Below are positions 21,465-34,017 of a stretch of 64,000 bases of DNA, piece after piece. The position numbers and the translations under genes are program-made. This DNA comes from an uncultured Clostridia bacterium (GTDB lineage Bacteria > Bacillota > Clostridia > TANB77 > CAG-508). How positions within the stretch are numbered: position 1 is the stretch's first letter; each line of letters begins with the position of its first letter. The stretch spans positions 1 to 64,000 of the forward strand of contig CAMMZC010000011.1 of NCBI GenBank assembly GCA_946529215.1, written 5' to 3'. Below the pieces are notes generated by a model. That model was given only the letters and a program-made list of their open reading frames with translations. It did no database searches and had not been told where the DNA came from.

Positions 21465-22469
21465 TTATTCAAAATAATCTAATTTCATCGCTTTTTTAAT
21501 TCTTTTCATATTCTTTTTTGCTTCTTCTTTTGCCTTTTTAGTTCCTTCAATAAGTATTTTATCTAATATTTCAGGATGAGCTTCATAATATGCTCTCTTT
21601 TCTCTCATTGGTTTTAAATATTCTATTATGTTATTTGCAAGTTGTTTTTTGCATGCAACACAACCTCGTTTACCTGCTCTACATTCTTCACATACGGTTT
21701 TACATTCTTCAGGTGTGCTAAATAAATTGTGATAATATGAAACCATACATACATCAGGATCTCCTTTTGTCTCTTTAGTTATTCTATTTGGATCTGTTAC
21801 TGCACTCATAACCTTTTTAGTTATCTCTTCAGGTGAATCTGAAATATATATTGCATTTCCTAAGGATTTGCCCATTTTTTCATTTCCATCTAATCCTTTT
21901 ATTCTTTTTTCTTTAGATAAAAGAATTTGTGGTTCTCTTAAAACATCTCCATATATGCTGTTAAATTTTCTAACAATCTCTCTACATTGTTCTATTAAAG
22001 GTTCTTGATCTTCTCCAGCTGGTACAATTGTTCCATCCATTATGGTTATATCAGCAGCTTGACTAACTGGATATCCTAAAAATCCATAAGTAACACTTTC
22101 TCCAAAAACTTCTCTTTTTTGAGCAATTTCTGTTTTTACAGTAGGATTTCTTTCTAGTCTTGCAATTGTTACTAAATTAGAATAAAAAACTGTAAGTTCT
22201 GCTGTTTCTGGCACCATTGACTGTAAATATATAGTTGTTTTTTTTGGATCAATTCCTACAGATAAGTAATCTATTAAGACTTCTCTTACATTTTTTCTCA
22301 CTTTTTCTGGATTACTAAAATTATCTGTTAATGCTTGTACATCTGCAATTAGAATATATGTATCATATTCATCTTGAAGTTTTACTCTATTTTTTAGTGA
22401 GCCAAAATAGTGGCCTATATGTAATCTTCCAGTTGGTCTATCTCCTGTAAGTATTCTATTTTTATCCAT
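21465..22469 (-). CDS. trpS: Tryptophanyl-tRNA synthetase
   Basis: GDRPTGRLHIGHYFGSLKN; KMGKSLGNAIYI. Confidence 0.96.
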   Translation of the reverse strand: MDKNRILTGDRPTGRLHIGHYFGSLKNRVKLQDEYDTYILIADVQALTDNFSNPEKVRKNVREVLIDYLSVGIDPKKTTIYLQSMVPETAELTVFYSNLVTIARLERNPTVKTEIAQKREVFGESVTYGFLGYPVSQAADITIMDGTIVPAGEDQEPLIEQCREIVRKFNSIYGDVLREPQILLSKEKRIKGLDGNEKMGKSLGNAIYISDSPEEITKKVMSAVTDPNRITKETKGDPDVCMVSYYHNLFSTPEECKTVCEECRAGKRGCVACKKQLANNIIEYLKPMREKRAYYEAHPEILDKILIEGTKKAKEEAKKNMKRIKKAMKLDYFE

Positions 22470-22532
22470 ACTAAAACTCCTTTCTTCGAAATCTAGTTAT
22501 TAAACTATTTTTCATATTAATTATTTTTTTGC

Positions 22533-22570
22533 AAAAGACAGTCCCTAGTAAAAAGGACTGCCCTTTTATA
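22533..22570 (-). terminator. Terminator of PBP1A gene
   Basis: GGCAGTCC-loop-GGGACTGTC TTTT on minus strand. Confidence 0.7.
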
Positions 22571-22575
22571 TAACA

Positions 22576-25569
22576 CTAAGGTGTTTTGTTTTCTTTATCT
22601 TTATCTTTATCTTTATCTTTGTCTTTTTCTTTATCTTTCTCTATGTCTTTATCTTTTTCTTTATCATCTGTTTTATTGTTTTTATTTGTTCCATCAGATG
22701 TTGTATTTGTATCTGTAGTTGGTGTTGTAGGCTTTGTTGGTGTTGTTGGCGTTGTTGATGGTGTTGTTGTGCTTTCCTTATCCTTTACTACAACAGTTCT
22801 TGTTTTTGTAGCTTCTTTTCCTGCCGAATTCTTTACAGAATATTTTATCGTATATGTTCCTGCTTTTGATGTATTAACACTTCCTGAAATCTTTATTTTA
22901 TCTGTTAAATCTCCATCTCTATCGTCTTTTGCAGTAGCTTCTTTTTCTGTATATGTATCTCCAACATTAAGTGTGATTGAAGCTTCACCATTCAATGTGA
23001 TTTTTGGTGCTTTTGCATTTTCTGCATCAGTTTCTTCATTGTGCTCTGTACATACTTCTGTAGGTGCTTTGCTTAAATTCATAGGAGTTTTCCATAATTT
23101 TAATTTTTCTTTTGGCAACACATAAGAAAAATATCTTGTTTTCTTATTTGGACAAAATTCATTTGCTAGTTTTCCACTATCTTCACATATTTCTGCAGCA
23201 TTTCCAGATTCATCACAATAATTTGGAATATTATCTTCTGAAAATAACTCTGAATAGGTTGAATGACATTTTTTTGTAGCTCTTAATCCTGTTTCCTTAC
23301 AAACTTTAATCCATACTACTCCATCTGGTTTTTTAAATCTTGATGATTTTTTATTTTTATGAAGATTTTTCATTGTTGCAGCCCAAATGTCTCCAGATGG
23401 ATTGCTTCTGTTATAGTAAACTGTTTCAGGATCATCAAATCCATACCATGTTGCTCCAGTGTAGTAATTTGTAAATCCACATAACCATCTATCATAATCA
23501 TCATTTGTTGTACCAGTTTTAACTGCAACATCCATTCCAGAAATCGAACAATATGGTGCTGTTCCACCACTTTCTACAACTGATGTTAATAAATCTTTTA
23601 AAATATATGCATTCTGTCTTGAACAAACTTCTCTTGTTTCTTGTTTTGGCTCTAATACAGTATTCCCCTTGTCATCTTCGACTTTTGTATAGAATAAAGG
23701 TGTTCTATATACTCCATCATTTGCAATTGTAGCATAGGCTCCTGCCATTTCTAATGGACTAATTCCCCTATAAAGTCCTCCAATTGCTAAAGCTAAACCT
23801 ACATCTTTCTCATCATTTAGAGAAGTAACTCCCATTTTTTTAAGATAATCCCTTGAAACTTCATTAGTTAACTCAGCCATTATTTTAACAAATGGAACGT
23901 TATGTGATTTCGCAATTGCTGTTCTAATACTAATATTTCCTGAATAAGAACTATGATCATTTTTAGGTTCAAATTTACCATTATCAAATTTTGTCTGTAC
24001 ATCTAAATATCTAGTTGAAGCCGTAAGAATACCTTCCTGTAATGCTGGTAAAACATCAGCTATAGGTTTGATTGAAGAACCTGTTTGTCTTGGACTCTGT
24101 GTTGCTCTATTTAGTCCTCTTGATGTTGTTTTTTCTCCAAGACCTCCAACTACTCCAACTACATAACCTGTCTCATTATCTATTACAACCATTGCTGCTT
24201 GGCTCTTTACATATTTTCCATCTTCATCTTTTTTCTTTCTAGAATTCCTTTGATATGTACTTGCTTTATCTACCATTGTCTTTTCAATTGTTTTTTGAAC
24301 ATCTGTATTTTGTGTAGAATAAATCTTTAGTCCTCCACCATATACATAAGTTGTGGCATATTCTTCTGACCAGCCTTTTTCTTTCACAAAATCATTTATA
24401 ACTTGTGCGATTGTTGCATCTGTATGATATGAATAAATTGATCCTTTTGAAGTTCCTTTTTTGAATTTTAGACCATCATCTACTTTCTTTACAGCTTCAT
24501 CATATTTTTCTTGGTCTATATATCCCAAATCTAGCATCTTTTTAAGAACGGTTTTAGTTCTTTTATTTATTGCATTTGTTTTTGTTTCATCTTTTCCATA
24601 TTTTCCTCCATATTTAGCTGTATTTTCATATGGATTATAGTTATTAGGTTCGTTATTAATTCCTGCTAAAAAAGCACATTCTTCAAGACTTAATTTTTTT
24701 GCAGTTTTATTAAAATAAAATTCTGCTCCTACTTCTACTCCGCAGTTTTTTTCTCCAACAAATATAACATTTAGATATGTCTCTAAAATTTGATCTTTTG
24801 AAAGCATTTTTTCTATTTGAAAAGCTTTCGCCCATTCTTTAATCTTTCTTGTAATACCTTCTTTTCCTGTTTTAGCTTTTTCATTTGTAATATTTTTTAC
24901 TAATTGTTGCGTAATTGTACTTCCACCATAAGATGATGAACCCCTATGTAAAATATATGTTGCTATTGCAGCCCCTGTTCTTTTATAATCCACTCCATCA
25001 TGTTCATAAAATCTTTCGTCTTCTATTGCAACATAAGCTTTTGGGAGATATTCAGACATTTCTTCTAATTTTATTATTTTTCTATTTTCATCACCTTTAA
25101 GCTCTGCAAGAACTTTTCCTTCACTATCATAAAGAATAGAGTTTCCAGATACTTTTAACTCTTCTTCAGATATTTCAAAATCCTGTCCCCACATTCCATA
25201 AAGCATTCCCACAACAATTCCAGCTGCAATTACTATAAAAGCTAAAATTGCAACTAATCCTATTTTTATAGTCATTGACAACTTTGGATGCTTCATAGAA
25301 AATTTTGATTTTTTCTTTTTTTCTTTTTTATTTTTAGTTTTTGGAACTTTATTGAACTTAGAGTTGTTTTTTGTATTTCCCAATTTCTTTGTGCTTTGTT
25401 TATTGTTTAAATCACCATATATTTTGGTATCAAATTCATAATTAGTATTATAAACTTGTGTATTAAATTTATTACTATTTTGGGTATTCTTAGACTTAAC
25501 TGCTACTTTGTTTTTCGGTTTAGTATTTTGTTTTTTAGGCGTCTTTTTAGATTTATTATTTTTTTTCAT
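22576..25569 (-). CDS. Class A penicillin-binding protein (PBP1A family)
   Basis: EDERFYEHDGVDYKRTGAAI glycosyltransferase motif; TGSSIKPIADVLPA, KTGTTNDDYDRW transpeptidase motifs; Ig-like C-terminal domain and DK/EK tail. Confidence 0.94.
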   Translation of the reverse strand: MKKNNKSKKTPKKQNTKPKNKVAVKSKNTQNSNKFNTQVYNTNYEFDTKIYGDLNNKQSTKKLGNTKNNSKFNKVPKTKNKKEKKKKSKFSMKHPKLSMTIKIGLVAILAFIVIAAGIVVGMLYGMWGQDFEISEEELKVSGNSILYDSEGKVLAELKGDENRKIIKLEEMSEYLPKAYVAIEDERFYEHDGVDYKRTGAAIATYILHRGSSSYGGSTITQQLVKNITNEKAKTGKEGITRKIKEWAKAFQIEKMLSKDQILETYLNVIFVGEKNCGVEVGAEFYFNKTAKKLSLEECAFLAGINNEPNNYNPYENTAKYGGKYGKDETKTNAINKRTKTVLKKMLDLGYIDQEKYDEAVKKVDDGLKFKKGTSKGSIYSYHTDATIAQVINDFVKEKGWSEEYATTYVYGGGLKIYSTQNTDVQKTIEKTMVDKASTYQRNSRKKKDEDGKYVKSQAAMVVIDNETGYVVGVVGGLGEKTTSRGLNRATQSPRQTGSSIKPIADVLPALQEGILTASTRYLDVQTKFDNGKFEPKNDHSSYSGNISIRTAIAKSHNVPFVKIMAELTNEVSRDYLKKMGVTSLNDEKDVGLALAIGGLYRGISPLEMAGAYATIANDGVYRTPLFYTKVEDDKGNTVLEPKQETREVCSRQNAYILKDLLTSVVESGGTAPYCSISGMDVAVKTGTTNDDYDRWLCGFTNYYTGATWYGFDDPETVYYNRSNPSGDIWAATMKNLHKNKKSSRFKKPDGVVWIKVCKETGLRATKKCHSTYSELFSEDNIPNYCDESGNAAEICEDSGKLANEFCPNKKTRYFSYVLPKEKLKLWKTPMNLSKAPTEVCTEHNEETDAENAKAPKITLNGEASITLNVGDTYTEKEATAKDDRDGDLTDKIKISGSVNTSKAGTYTIKYSVKNSAGKEATKTRTVVVKDKESTTTPSTTPTTPTKPTTPTTDTNTTSDGTNKNNKTDDKEKDKDIEKDKEKDKDKDKDKDKENKTP

Positions 25570-25702
25570 ACCTTTCTCCTTTTTGTGAATTTTTTACTGC
25601 TTTTTTATAAAAAAACAATAGCTCTTTTTTCACACCCATATTATATTACAAAAAGCCAAAAAAATCAATACAAAAATTGAATAAGTGTTTTAATAATAGA
25701 TT

Positions 25703-27574
25703 TCATCTTACAAAATAACTTATAAATCTGAATAAAACATTGCTAATAATAGCTAATCCCCATGCCAAAACAGTCTGAAACACTATAGCATAAACCATTT
25801 TTTTATATCCACCCAACTCTTTTTTCATAGCCATAATCGCTGAAAAACATGGTGCACTAAAAAGATTAAATATAACAAAAGAAAATGCAGAAAACTTATC
25901 AAAAAATCCAAAAGCATTACTTTCAAATATTGCTTTGTCTTCAAAACCTGCAATTACTGCCATAGATGATATAACTTGCTCTTTAGCAATTATACCTTGC
26001 ATAGCAGATACAGTTGCTTGCCAACTTTTCACTCCAAGCACAGGATACAAAATCCATGATATCATTTTTCCTATGCTTCCCAAAATACTTTTTTCAATAC
26101 TGACTCCATAGTCTAATTTCGTTGAAAATGATAGCAAAAACCAGATAATTATTGATGAAATACAAATTGTTGTTCCTGCTCTTTTAATAAAATCTCTTGT
26201 CTTTTCAAAAACATCTCTTATCACATACTTTATACTTGGTAATTTATAATCAGGAAGCTCTAAAATAAATCCATCACTAATATTCTGAGAATTATATTTC
26301 TTTAAAACTAAACAGCTAAAAATTATTATAATAATTGCTAGAAAATACATTAATGTCCCCATAATTCCAGCTTTATCCTCAAAAAAATAGCTTGAAAACA
26401 GTGCAATAATCGGAAGTTTTGCACTACATGGTATAAACGGAACCAATATAGATACTTTTTTTCTTTCTTCATCATTTTCTAAAATTCTAGTTGACAAAAT
26501 TCCTGGAATACTACAGCCAGAACCTATTATAAATGGTATTAAAGCTTTTCCGCTAAGCCCAATCTTTTTAAAAATACTATCTAACAAAAATGCAACTCTT
26601 GCCATATATCCTGTTGTTTCTAGTATTACAATACATGTAAAAAGTGTTATTAATTGAGGAATAAATGAAAGCACTGTAGTAATTCCTTTAAGTGCACCAT
26701 TTGTAACTAAACTTTTTAACATTTCATTTACATTTAGAATAATAAGTATTTGTTCGACTTTATTGGAAAATACATACATTATATTGTTACTTAAATTACT
26801 GGTATACTTCCCAACCACACCTACAGATAAAAAATATACCAAAAACATAATAACTACAAAAATAGGAATTGAAAGTATTTTATTTAAAAAAATTTTATCT
26901 AAAATTTCATTTGTATTAATCCATTTTTTCTTTTTGTATAAACATTTTTGAGTTATTTTTTCTATAAATTTGTATCTTTGAGTTATATTATGTTCATAAT
27001 AATAGTTATTTTTAGTATTGCTTTCTTTTTTGAAAATACAAGTCCCACAATTATCACACTTTAAATTGTGATAATTCTTTTTTTGAATTGCATTATTTAT
27101 CACATTTCTTTTAATACAATTTATAAGTTCGTCAATGCCTATTTGCTTTAGAGCAGAAATTTCACAGATATCAACATCAAGTTCGCTTTTTAATTGATTT
27201 ATATCAATTATTATTCCCTTTTTTTCTAAAACGTCTACCATATTTAATGCTAGAATTATTTTTATTTTTGTTTCTAAAAGTTGAGTTGTAAGATATAAGC
27301 TTCTTTCTAGACATGTTGCATCAATAATATTTATAATAAGATCTGGTTTTTGTTGTAAAATAAAATCCCTCGAAACTTTTTCCTCTTTTGTATATGAATT
27401 TAGCGAATATATTCCTGGTAAATCTACTAATTCGTAATCCGTTCCCCTTATAGCTCCAGTTTTTTTCTGTATTGTCACCCCTGGCCAATTACCTATCTTT
27501 TGATTCATTCCTGTTAAAGCGTTAAACAATGTAGTTTTTCCACAATTCTGATTTCCAACTAAACAAATCTTCAT
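25703..27574 (-). CDS. feoB: Ferrous iron transport protein B
   Basis: GNQNCGKTTLFNALTG; VDLPGIYSL; GSGCSIPGI. Confidence 0.95.
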   Translation of the reverse strand: MKICLVGNQNCGKTTLFNALTGMNQKIGNWPGVTIQKKTGAIRGTDYELVDLPGIYSLNSYTKEEKVSRDFILQQKPDLIINIIDATCLERSLYLTTQLLETKIKIILALNMVDVLEKKGIIIDINQLKSELDVDICEISALKQIGIDELINCIKRNVINNAIQKKNYHNLKCDNCGTCIFKKESNTKNNYYYEHNITQRYKFIEKITQKCLYKKKKWINTNEILDKIFLNKILSIPIFVVIMFLVYFLSVGVVGKYTSNLSNNIMYVFSNKVEQILIILNVNEMLKSLVTNGALKGITTVLSFIPQLITLFTCIVILETTGYMARVAFLLDSIFKKIGLSGKALIPFIIGSGCSIPGILSTRILENDEERKKVSILVPFIPCSAKLPIIALFSSYFFEDKAGIMGTLMYFLAIIIIIFSCLVLKKYNSQNISDGFILELPDYKLPSIKYVIRDVFEKTRDFIKRAGTTICISSIIIWFLLSFSTKLDYGVSIEKSILGSIGKMISWILYPVLGVKSWQATVSAMQGIIAKEQVISSMAVIAGFEDKAIFESNAFGFFDKFSAFSFVIFNLFSAPCFSAIMAMKKELGGYKKMVYAIVFQTVLAWGLAIISNVLFRFISYFVR

Positions 27575-27810
27575 TTCATTTCCTTTCGCACTCGTATTTT
27601 AGTAGCATCTTTTTTACTAATACATAGTTCATATCCTCTTAATTCAATACTTATGGGGTTTCCTGTTGGTGCAACTTTTTTTATTTTTATTTTTGTTCCT
27701 ATAGTAAGTCCCATCTCAAGCATATGTATTTTCCTTTTTGGATTATCTATATTTATTTCTTGAATTACTCCACTTTGTCCTTTTTTCATATTTGATAATA
27801 AATTTTGCAT
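27571..27810 (-). CDS. feoA: Ferrous iron transport protein A
   Basis: Small SH3-like protein overlapping feoB start. Confidence 0.85.
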   Translation of the reverse strand: MQNLLSNMKKGQSGVIQEINIDNPKRKIHMLEMGLTIGTKIKIKKVAPTGNPISIELRGYELCISKKDATKIRVRKEMK

Positions 27811-28054
27811 TTTAAAAATTAGTCCTTTCTCATATAAATTTTATTATTAAGACTTTGAATACTTTCATTAATTTTTATTCTAAAAAAAAAATAATAGAAC
27901 AAAACGATATTATCTCAAAAAAAAAACATTTCTTAAATCTATTATTTTAAGAAACGTTTTTTACTATAAAAGTGTATTCAAGAACTATATTTTGGTTTAA
28001 AGTAAATTGGCCCACAAAATGTACCTCCCAAAGAAGATTATTCAAAAATGTGTC

Positions 28055-29224
28055 TTATGCTTTTACTACTTTTTTAAACTTATTTTTTCCAAATTGAATT
28101 ACAGGTTCTCCTGCAGCTTCTACCATAGTCGTAATATCTGTTACAGTCTCACCATTAATTTTTACACCATTTCCAGTAACCATTCTTTTGGCTTCTCCAC
28201 GTGATGTTGCAAATCCTACTGCAACTAATAAATCACAAATATTTACTAAATCTTCTGAAACTTTCATTTCTTCTACATCTGTTGGAATTCCGCCTTTTGC
28301 TATATTTAAATACTTTTCTTTAAGAGAATCAAATTCATTTACATCGTCATACATTGCAAGTAATTCTTTTGCAAATCTAAAGTGTGCTTCTCTTATATCT
28401 CCATCCATTATTTCATTGATTTCTTCAATTGGCAAATCTGTAGCAAGTTCAAAATATTGTCTTAATACATCATCTGGTATTTTCATTGATTTTTCTAATT
28501 TTGTAAATGAATCTTCTGAAATTCCAATGTAATTATCTAAAGATTTACTCATTTTTTCTTTCCCATCTAATCCTACAAGGAGTGGAAATGTCATTACAAC
28601 TTGTTGTTCTTGGTCATAATCTTTTTGTAACTCTCTTCCTACTAGAAGGTTAAATGTTTGGTCAGTTCCACCAATTTCTATATCTGCATGTAATGCAACT
28701 GAATCATATCCTTGCATTAATGGATATAATAATTCATGCATTGAAAGTGGGAGATTATTTTCAAATCTATTTTTGAAATCATCTCTTTCCATAATTCTTG
28801 CAACTGTGTATTTTCCAGCAAGTTTTATAACATCTTCAAAAGTCATTTTTGAAAGCCATTCTGAGTTATATACTATTTTTGTTTTTTCTTTGTCTAATAT
28901 TTTTGAAGCTTGCTCCACATAAGTTTCTGCAGATTTTCTTGTTTGCTCAAATGTAAGTGCAGGTCTTGTTTTGCTCTTTCCTGATGGATCTCCTATCATT
29001 CCAGTAAAATCTCCAACTAAAAACACTACATCATGTCCCATATCTTGAAATTGTTTTAAAACTCTTAAAACAACACTATGACCTATGTGTAAATCAGGTC
29101 TTGATGGGTCAGCTCCAAATTTAATTACTAATTTTTTTCCACTTTTAATCTTCTTTTCTAAATCTTCCTCATTAAAAATTTGTACGGCCTTTCTTTTAAT
29201 TATCTCTAAATTATCCATCCTCAT
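28055..29224 (-). CDS. tyrS: Tyrosyl-tRNA synthetase
   Basis: KFGADPSRPDLHIGHSVVLRVLKQFQD; KMSKS; S4 C-terminus. Confidence 0.96.
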   Translation of the reverse strand: MRMDNLEIIKRKAVQIFNEEDLEKKIKSGKKLVIKFGADPSRPDLHIGHSVVLRVLKQFQDMGHDVVFLVGDFTGMIGDPSGKSKTRPALTFEQTRKSAETYVEQASKILDKEKTKIVYNSEWLSKMTFEDVIKLAGKYTVARIMERDDFKNRFENNLPLSMHELLYPLMQGYDSVALHADIEIGGTDQTFNLLVGRELQKDYDQEQQVVMTFPLLVGLDGKEKMSKSLDNYIGISEDSFTKLEKSMKIPDDVLRQYFELATDLPIEEINEIMDGDIREAHFRFAKELLAMYDDVNEFDSLKEKYLNIAKGGIPTDVEEMKVSEDLVNICDLLVAVGFATSRGEAKRMVTGNGVKINGETVTDITTMVEAAGEPVIQFGKNKFKKVVKA

Positions 29225-29285
29225 CTCTCCTTATTTTTTTATTATGCATTACATTTTACCACCATTTATATTAAAAATCAACACT

Positions 29286-30389
29286 TTAATCACTAAAATC
29301 TGTATCTAGTATTACAAAATAGTTGTATTCTGGATATTTTTCTTTAATCTCTTTTACAACTTCTTCTTTTATATTTTCTTTACTTTCTGCTTTAAAATCT
29401 ATAATTAAATCAAAAGAAACTGTTTTACTTTCTTCATCAACATAAAATCCATGCATTTGCAATATTTCAGGATATTTTTGAATAATTTTTGCAAGTTCAC
29501 TTTTTATTTGCACAAAATACTCATCACTAGTATTTGATGCGTAAATTCCAATTGTTAAAACTATTCCAAGTTCTTCATATATGTGTAGTTGAATTTTTCT
29601 TGTTAATTTATGTATTTCTTTTGCAGTCATATTGTCATCTACTTGAATATGAATTGAGCCCATTATTTGTGATGGTCCATAATTGTGAAGTGTTATGTCA
29701 TATACTCCTTGGACTTCTTCAAATTCATTTACTTTTTCTCTTAGTTTTTGTGTAAGTTCACTATCTGCTCTTGCTCCTATTATGCTGTTTAATGTTTCTT
29801 TCATTATTTCAAAACTAGATTTTACAATTATTACTGATATTACCAAACCTAAATATCCTTCAAGGCTTATTCCCCATATTAAGCTTATAACAGCTGCTAC
29901 AAGTGTTGAAAAAGATAAAACTGCATCCATAAAAGCATCTGTACCTGATGCTATTAAGCTTTGTGAATCTATCTTTTCTCCTACACTTTTTACATGTCTT
30001 CCTAAGAAAAATTTTGCAATTACTGCAACTATAATTATTATAAGAGAAGCAATAGTATAGTCTGCTTTTACTGGGTGAATAATTTTTTCAATAGATTCTT
30101 TTCCTGATGTAACGCCTGCAACTAATACTATTACAGCAATTATTAAAGAAGCAAAATATTCTATTCTTCCATGACCATAAGGGTGTTCTTTGTCAGGTCT
30201 TTTTCCTGCAAGTTTTGTTCCTATTATTGTAATTATTGATGAAATTGCATCACTTAAATTATTAACTGCATCAAGAATTATAGCTATAGAATTTACTATA
30301 ACTCCTACGATTGCTTTAAATATAACAAGTATTACATTTACAATTATTCCTTGTATGCTTGTTTTTATAATTATTTTATTTCTTTCCAT
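29286..30389 (-). CDS. Cation diffusion facilitator family transporter
   Basis: DAVNNLSDAISSIITIIG...DKEHPYGHGRIEY; start reassigned to MERNKIII with upstream GGGAGGAAGCT. Confidence 0.9.
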   Translation of the reverse strand: MERNKIIIKTSIQGIIVNVILVIFKAIVGVIVNSIAIILDAVNNLSDAISSIITIIGTKLAGKRPDKEHPYGHGRIEYFASLIIAVIVLVAGVTSGKESIEKIIHPVKADYTIASLIIIIVAVIAKFFLGRHVKSVGEKIDSQSLIASGTDAFMDAVLSFSTLVAAVISLIWGISLEGYLGLVISVIIVKSSFEIMKETLNSIIGARADSELTQKLREKVNEFEEVQGVYDITLHNYGPSQIMGSIHIQVDDNMTAKEIHKLTRKIQLHIYEELGIVLTIGIYASNTSDEYFVQIKSELAKIIQKYPEILQMHGFYVDEESKTVSFDLIIDFKAESKENIKEEVVKEIKEKYPEYNYFVILDTDFSD

Positions 30390-30558
30390 AGCTTCCTCCC
30401 ATTCCATCTCTATATGGCAAATCTTCAAACTCAATATTATTAATATCTATAATTTCATTGTTTTCATCAAATTCTAGTTTAAAAACATCTGGCGCATTTA
30501 CTTTCCTATTAAAAATTATTTTTTAACTTGCTTTACCTCTTTCAATCAATTTTAGCAT
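30376..30558 (-). pseudogene. Small ORF split by an in-frame TAA, overlapping the transporter start
   Basis: MLKLIERGKAS*KIIFNRKVNAPDVFKLEFDENNEIIDINNIEFEDLPYRDGMGGSYGKK* in one frame. Confidence 0.5.
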
Positions 30559-30680
30559 TTTTTATTGATTTGTACAAGAACAATTTAACTTTTTTTGGTA
30601 CGATATCTCATTCATTTATGATAATGTCCTATTTTAATAAATCTATTATAATAAGCTCAAAGTATATTAATTTTTATAAA

Positions 30681-30850
30681 AAATTTCTACGCACCCCCTT
30701 TTTTGATTGCAAACTGAGGATTGATTTTAGTGCTTTTTGACGATATTTTTTGTTAAAAGGAAAGGACCTTCTGATAAAAATAGCTTATTCTTGTATTTCG
30801 AAATTATTAGCTGTATTATTATAGTATGTCTCACGCACTTTGTTTGGTTT
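30681..30850. repeat. Intergenic element copy B
   Basis: Starts AAATTTCTACGCACCCCC and ends ATAGTATGTCTCACGCACTTTGTTTGGT, like 3418-3587. Confidence 0.55.
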
Positions 30851-30884
30851 AAAAAATGTGAAACATTTTTGCAATTTGTTTCAC
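30851..30884 (-). terminator. Terminator of groEL
   Basis: GTGAAACA-N11-TGTTTCAC then ATTTTTT on minus strand. Confidence 0.75.
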
Positions 30885-30900
30885 ATCTTTATTTTTAATA

Positions 30901-32891
<1,991 letters not shown>

Positions 32892-32937
32892 TCATTCCTC
32901 CTATCTCTTTTAATTTTTAAAAGAATGCATTATATTT

Positions 32938-32964
32938 TTAGCACTCTTTATCTTTAACTGCTAA
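32938..32964 (-). promoter_or_regulatory. CIRCE element (HrcA operator), slightly degenerate
   Basis: TTAGCACTC-N9-AACTGCTAA versus consensus TTAGCACTC-N9-GAGTGCTAA. Confidence 0.9.
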
Positions 32965-32966
32965 CT

Positions 32967-32995
32967 ATAATATACCCATTTTTCTAAAATGTCAA
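32967..32995 (-). promoter_or_regulatory. Sigma-A promoter of groES-groEL
   Basis: TTGACA-N17-TATTAT on minus strand, adjacent to CIRCE. Confidence 0.85.
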
Positions 32996-33125
32996 TACTT
33001 ATTTTAAAAATTCACATTTTTTTCACATTTAAATTTATTCTCTCAATCAAATATTATGAATAAAGATTTTTTTCATTTATAATATTTAGTTATATTTTAA
33101 TTTAAATTTATTTTTTAATTTATAC

Positions 33126-33154
33126 TTGACAACAACTCTAACCTATGGTATTAT
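33126..33154 (+). promoter_or_regulatory. Sigma-A promoter of coiled-coil repeat protein
   Basis: TTGACA-N17-TATTAT. Confidence 0.75.
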
Positions 33155-33247
33155 ATTATTGCATTTGATTTTAATGCAATAAATCTTTACAATCCCAGTT
33201 ATTTTTAATCAATTATTAATTTCTATAATTACAATTCTATTTAGGAG

Positions 33248-33970
33248 GTGAAATTTATGACAAACGATCAAAGAGACGAAATATTGATTTCTCTTTCAAA
33301 AGGACTTAATAATTTATTTATATCAAATGCCAAAAGAGATGAATTATTAAATTCTCTTTCAAAAAAAATTGATGATTTATATATATCAAATGCCAAAAGA
33401 GATGAATTATTAAATTCTCTTTCAAAAAAAATTGATGATTTATATATATCAAATGAAAAAAGAGATGAATTAATCAATTCTCTTTCAAAGAAATTTGATA
33501 ATTTACAAGAATCTTTAAATGACTTTAGAAAAGAAGTTAATGACAAATTTGATTATTTTGAAAAGAAATATGATAAAAAAATTGATGTTGTTGACAAAAA
33601 AATTGATTCGGTTAAAATTGAACTTAATAATAAGATTGATTCTGTTGAACAAAAACTTAATAATAAGATCGATTCTGTTGAACAAAAACTTAATAATAAG
33701 ATTGATTCTGTTGAACAAAAACTTAATAATAAGATCGATTCTGTTGAACAAAAACTTAATAATAAGATCGATTCTGTTAAAGATGATCTTAGTAATAAAA
33801 TTCTACAAGTTGCAGATGATTCAAAAAAAGACCTTAAGAAAGCTATAGAAACAAATAGTTTCGCTACAGCTGAAATAATTCATGATATTTGGAAGCGTGA
33901 ATCAGAAATGCAAAATCAACTTGATAAACACGACACAGATATAGATGAATTAAAAGCTAAGTTGGCGTAA
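33248..33970 (+). CDS. Coiled-coil repeat protein (21-aa and 11-aa tandem repeats)
   Basis: RBS AGGAGGTGA; repeats ISNAKRDELLNSLSKKIDDLY x~3 and NKIDSVEQKLN x~5. Confidence 0.85.
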   Translation: MKFMTNDQRDEILISLSKGLNNLFISNAKRDELLNSLSKKIDDLYISNAKRDELLNSLSKKIDDLYISNEKRDELINSLSKKFDNLQESLNDFRKEVNDKFDYFEKKYDKKIDVVDKKIDSVKIELNNKIDSVEQKLNNKIDSVEQKLNNKIDSVEQKLNNKIDSVEQKLNNKIDSVKDDLSNKILQVADDSKKDLKKAIETNSFATAEIIHDIWKRESEMQNQLDKHDTDIDELKAKLA

Positions 33971-33977
33971 AAGAGAA

Positions 33978-34016
33978 AAATAAGATTCTATATTTTCAAA
34001 TAGAATCTTATTTTAT
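33978..34016. terminator. Bidirectional terminator
   Basis: AAATAAGATTCTATATTTTCAAATAGAATCTTATTTT. Confidence 0.8.
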
Positions 34017-34017
34017 T

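Noticed and set aside
22586-23125. 179-aa plus-strand ORF rich in Ser/Leu/Phe
   Set aside because: Reverse translation of the low-complexity DK/EK tail of PBP1A.
29225-29285. Possible T-box leader upstream of tyrS (also argS, trpS)
   Set aside because: Gaps are too short and no T-box consensus or terminator/antiterminator was found.
33515-33848. Alternative-frame ORFs and CRISPR-like periodicity in the repeat gene
   Set aside because: Periodicity is tandem coding repeat without unique spacers; alternate frames are repeat by-products.
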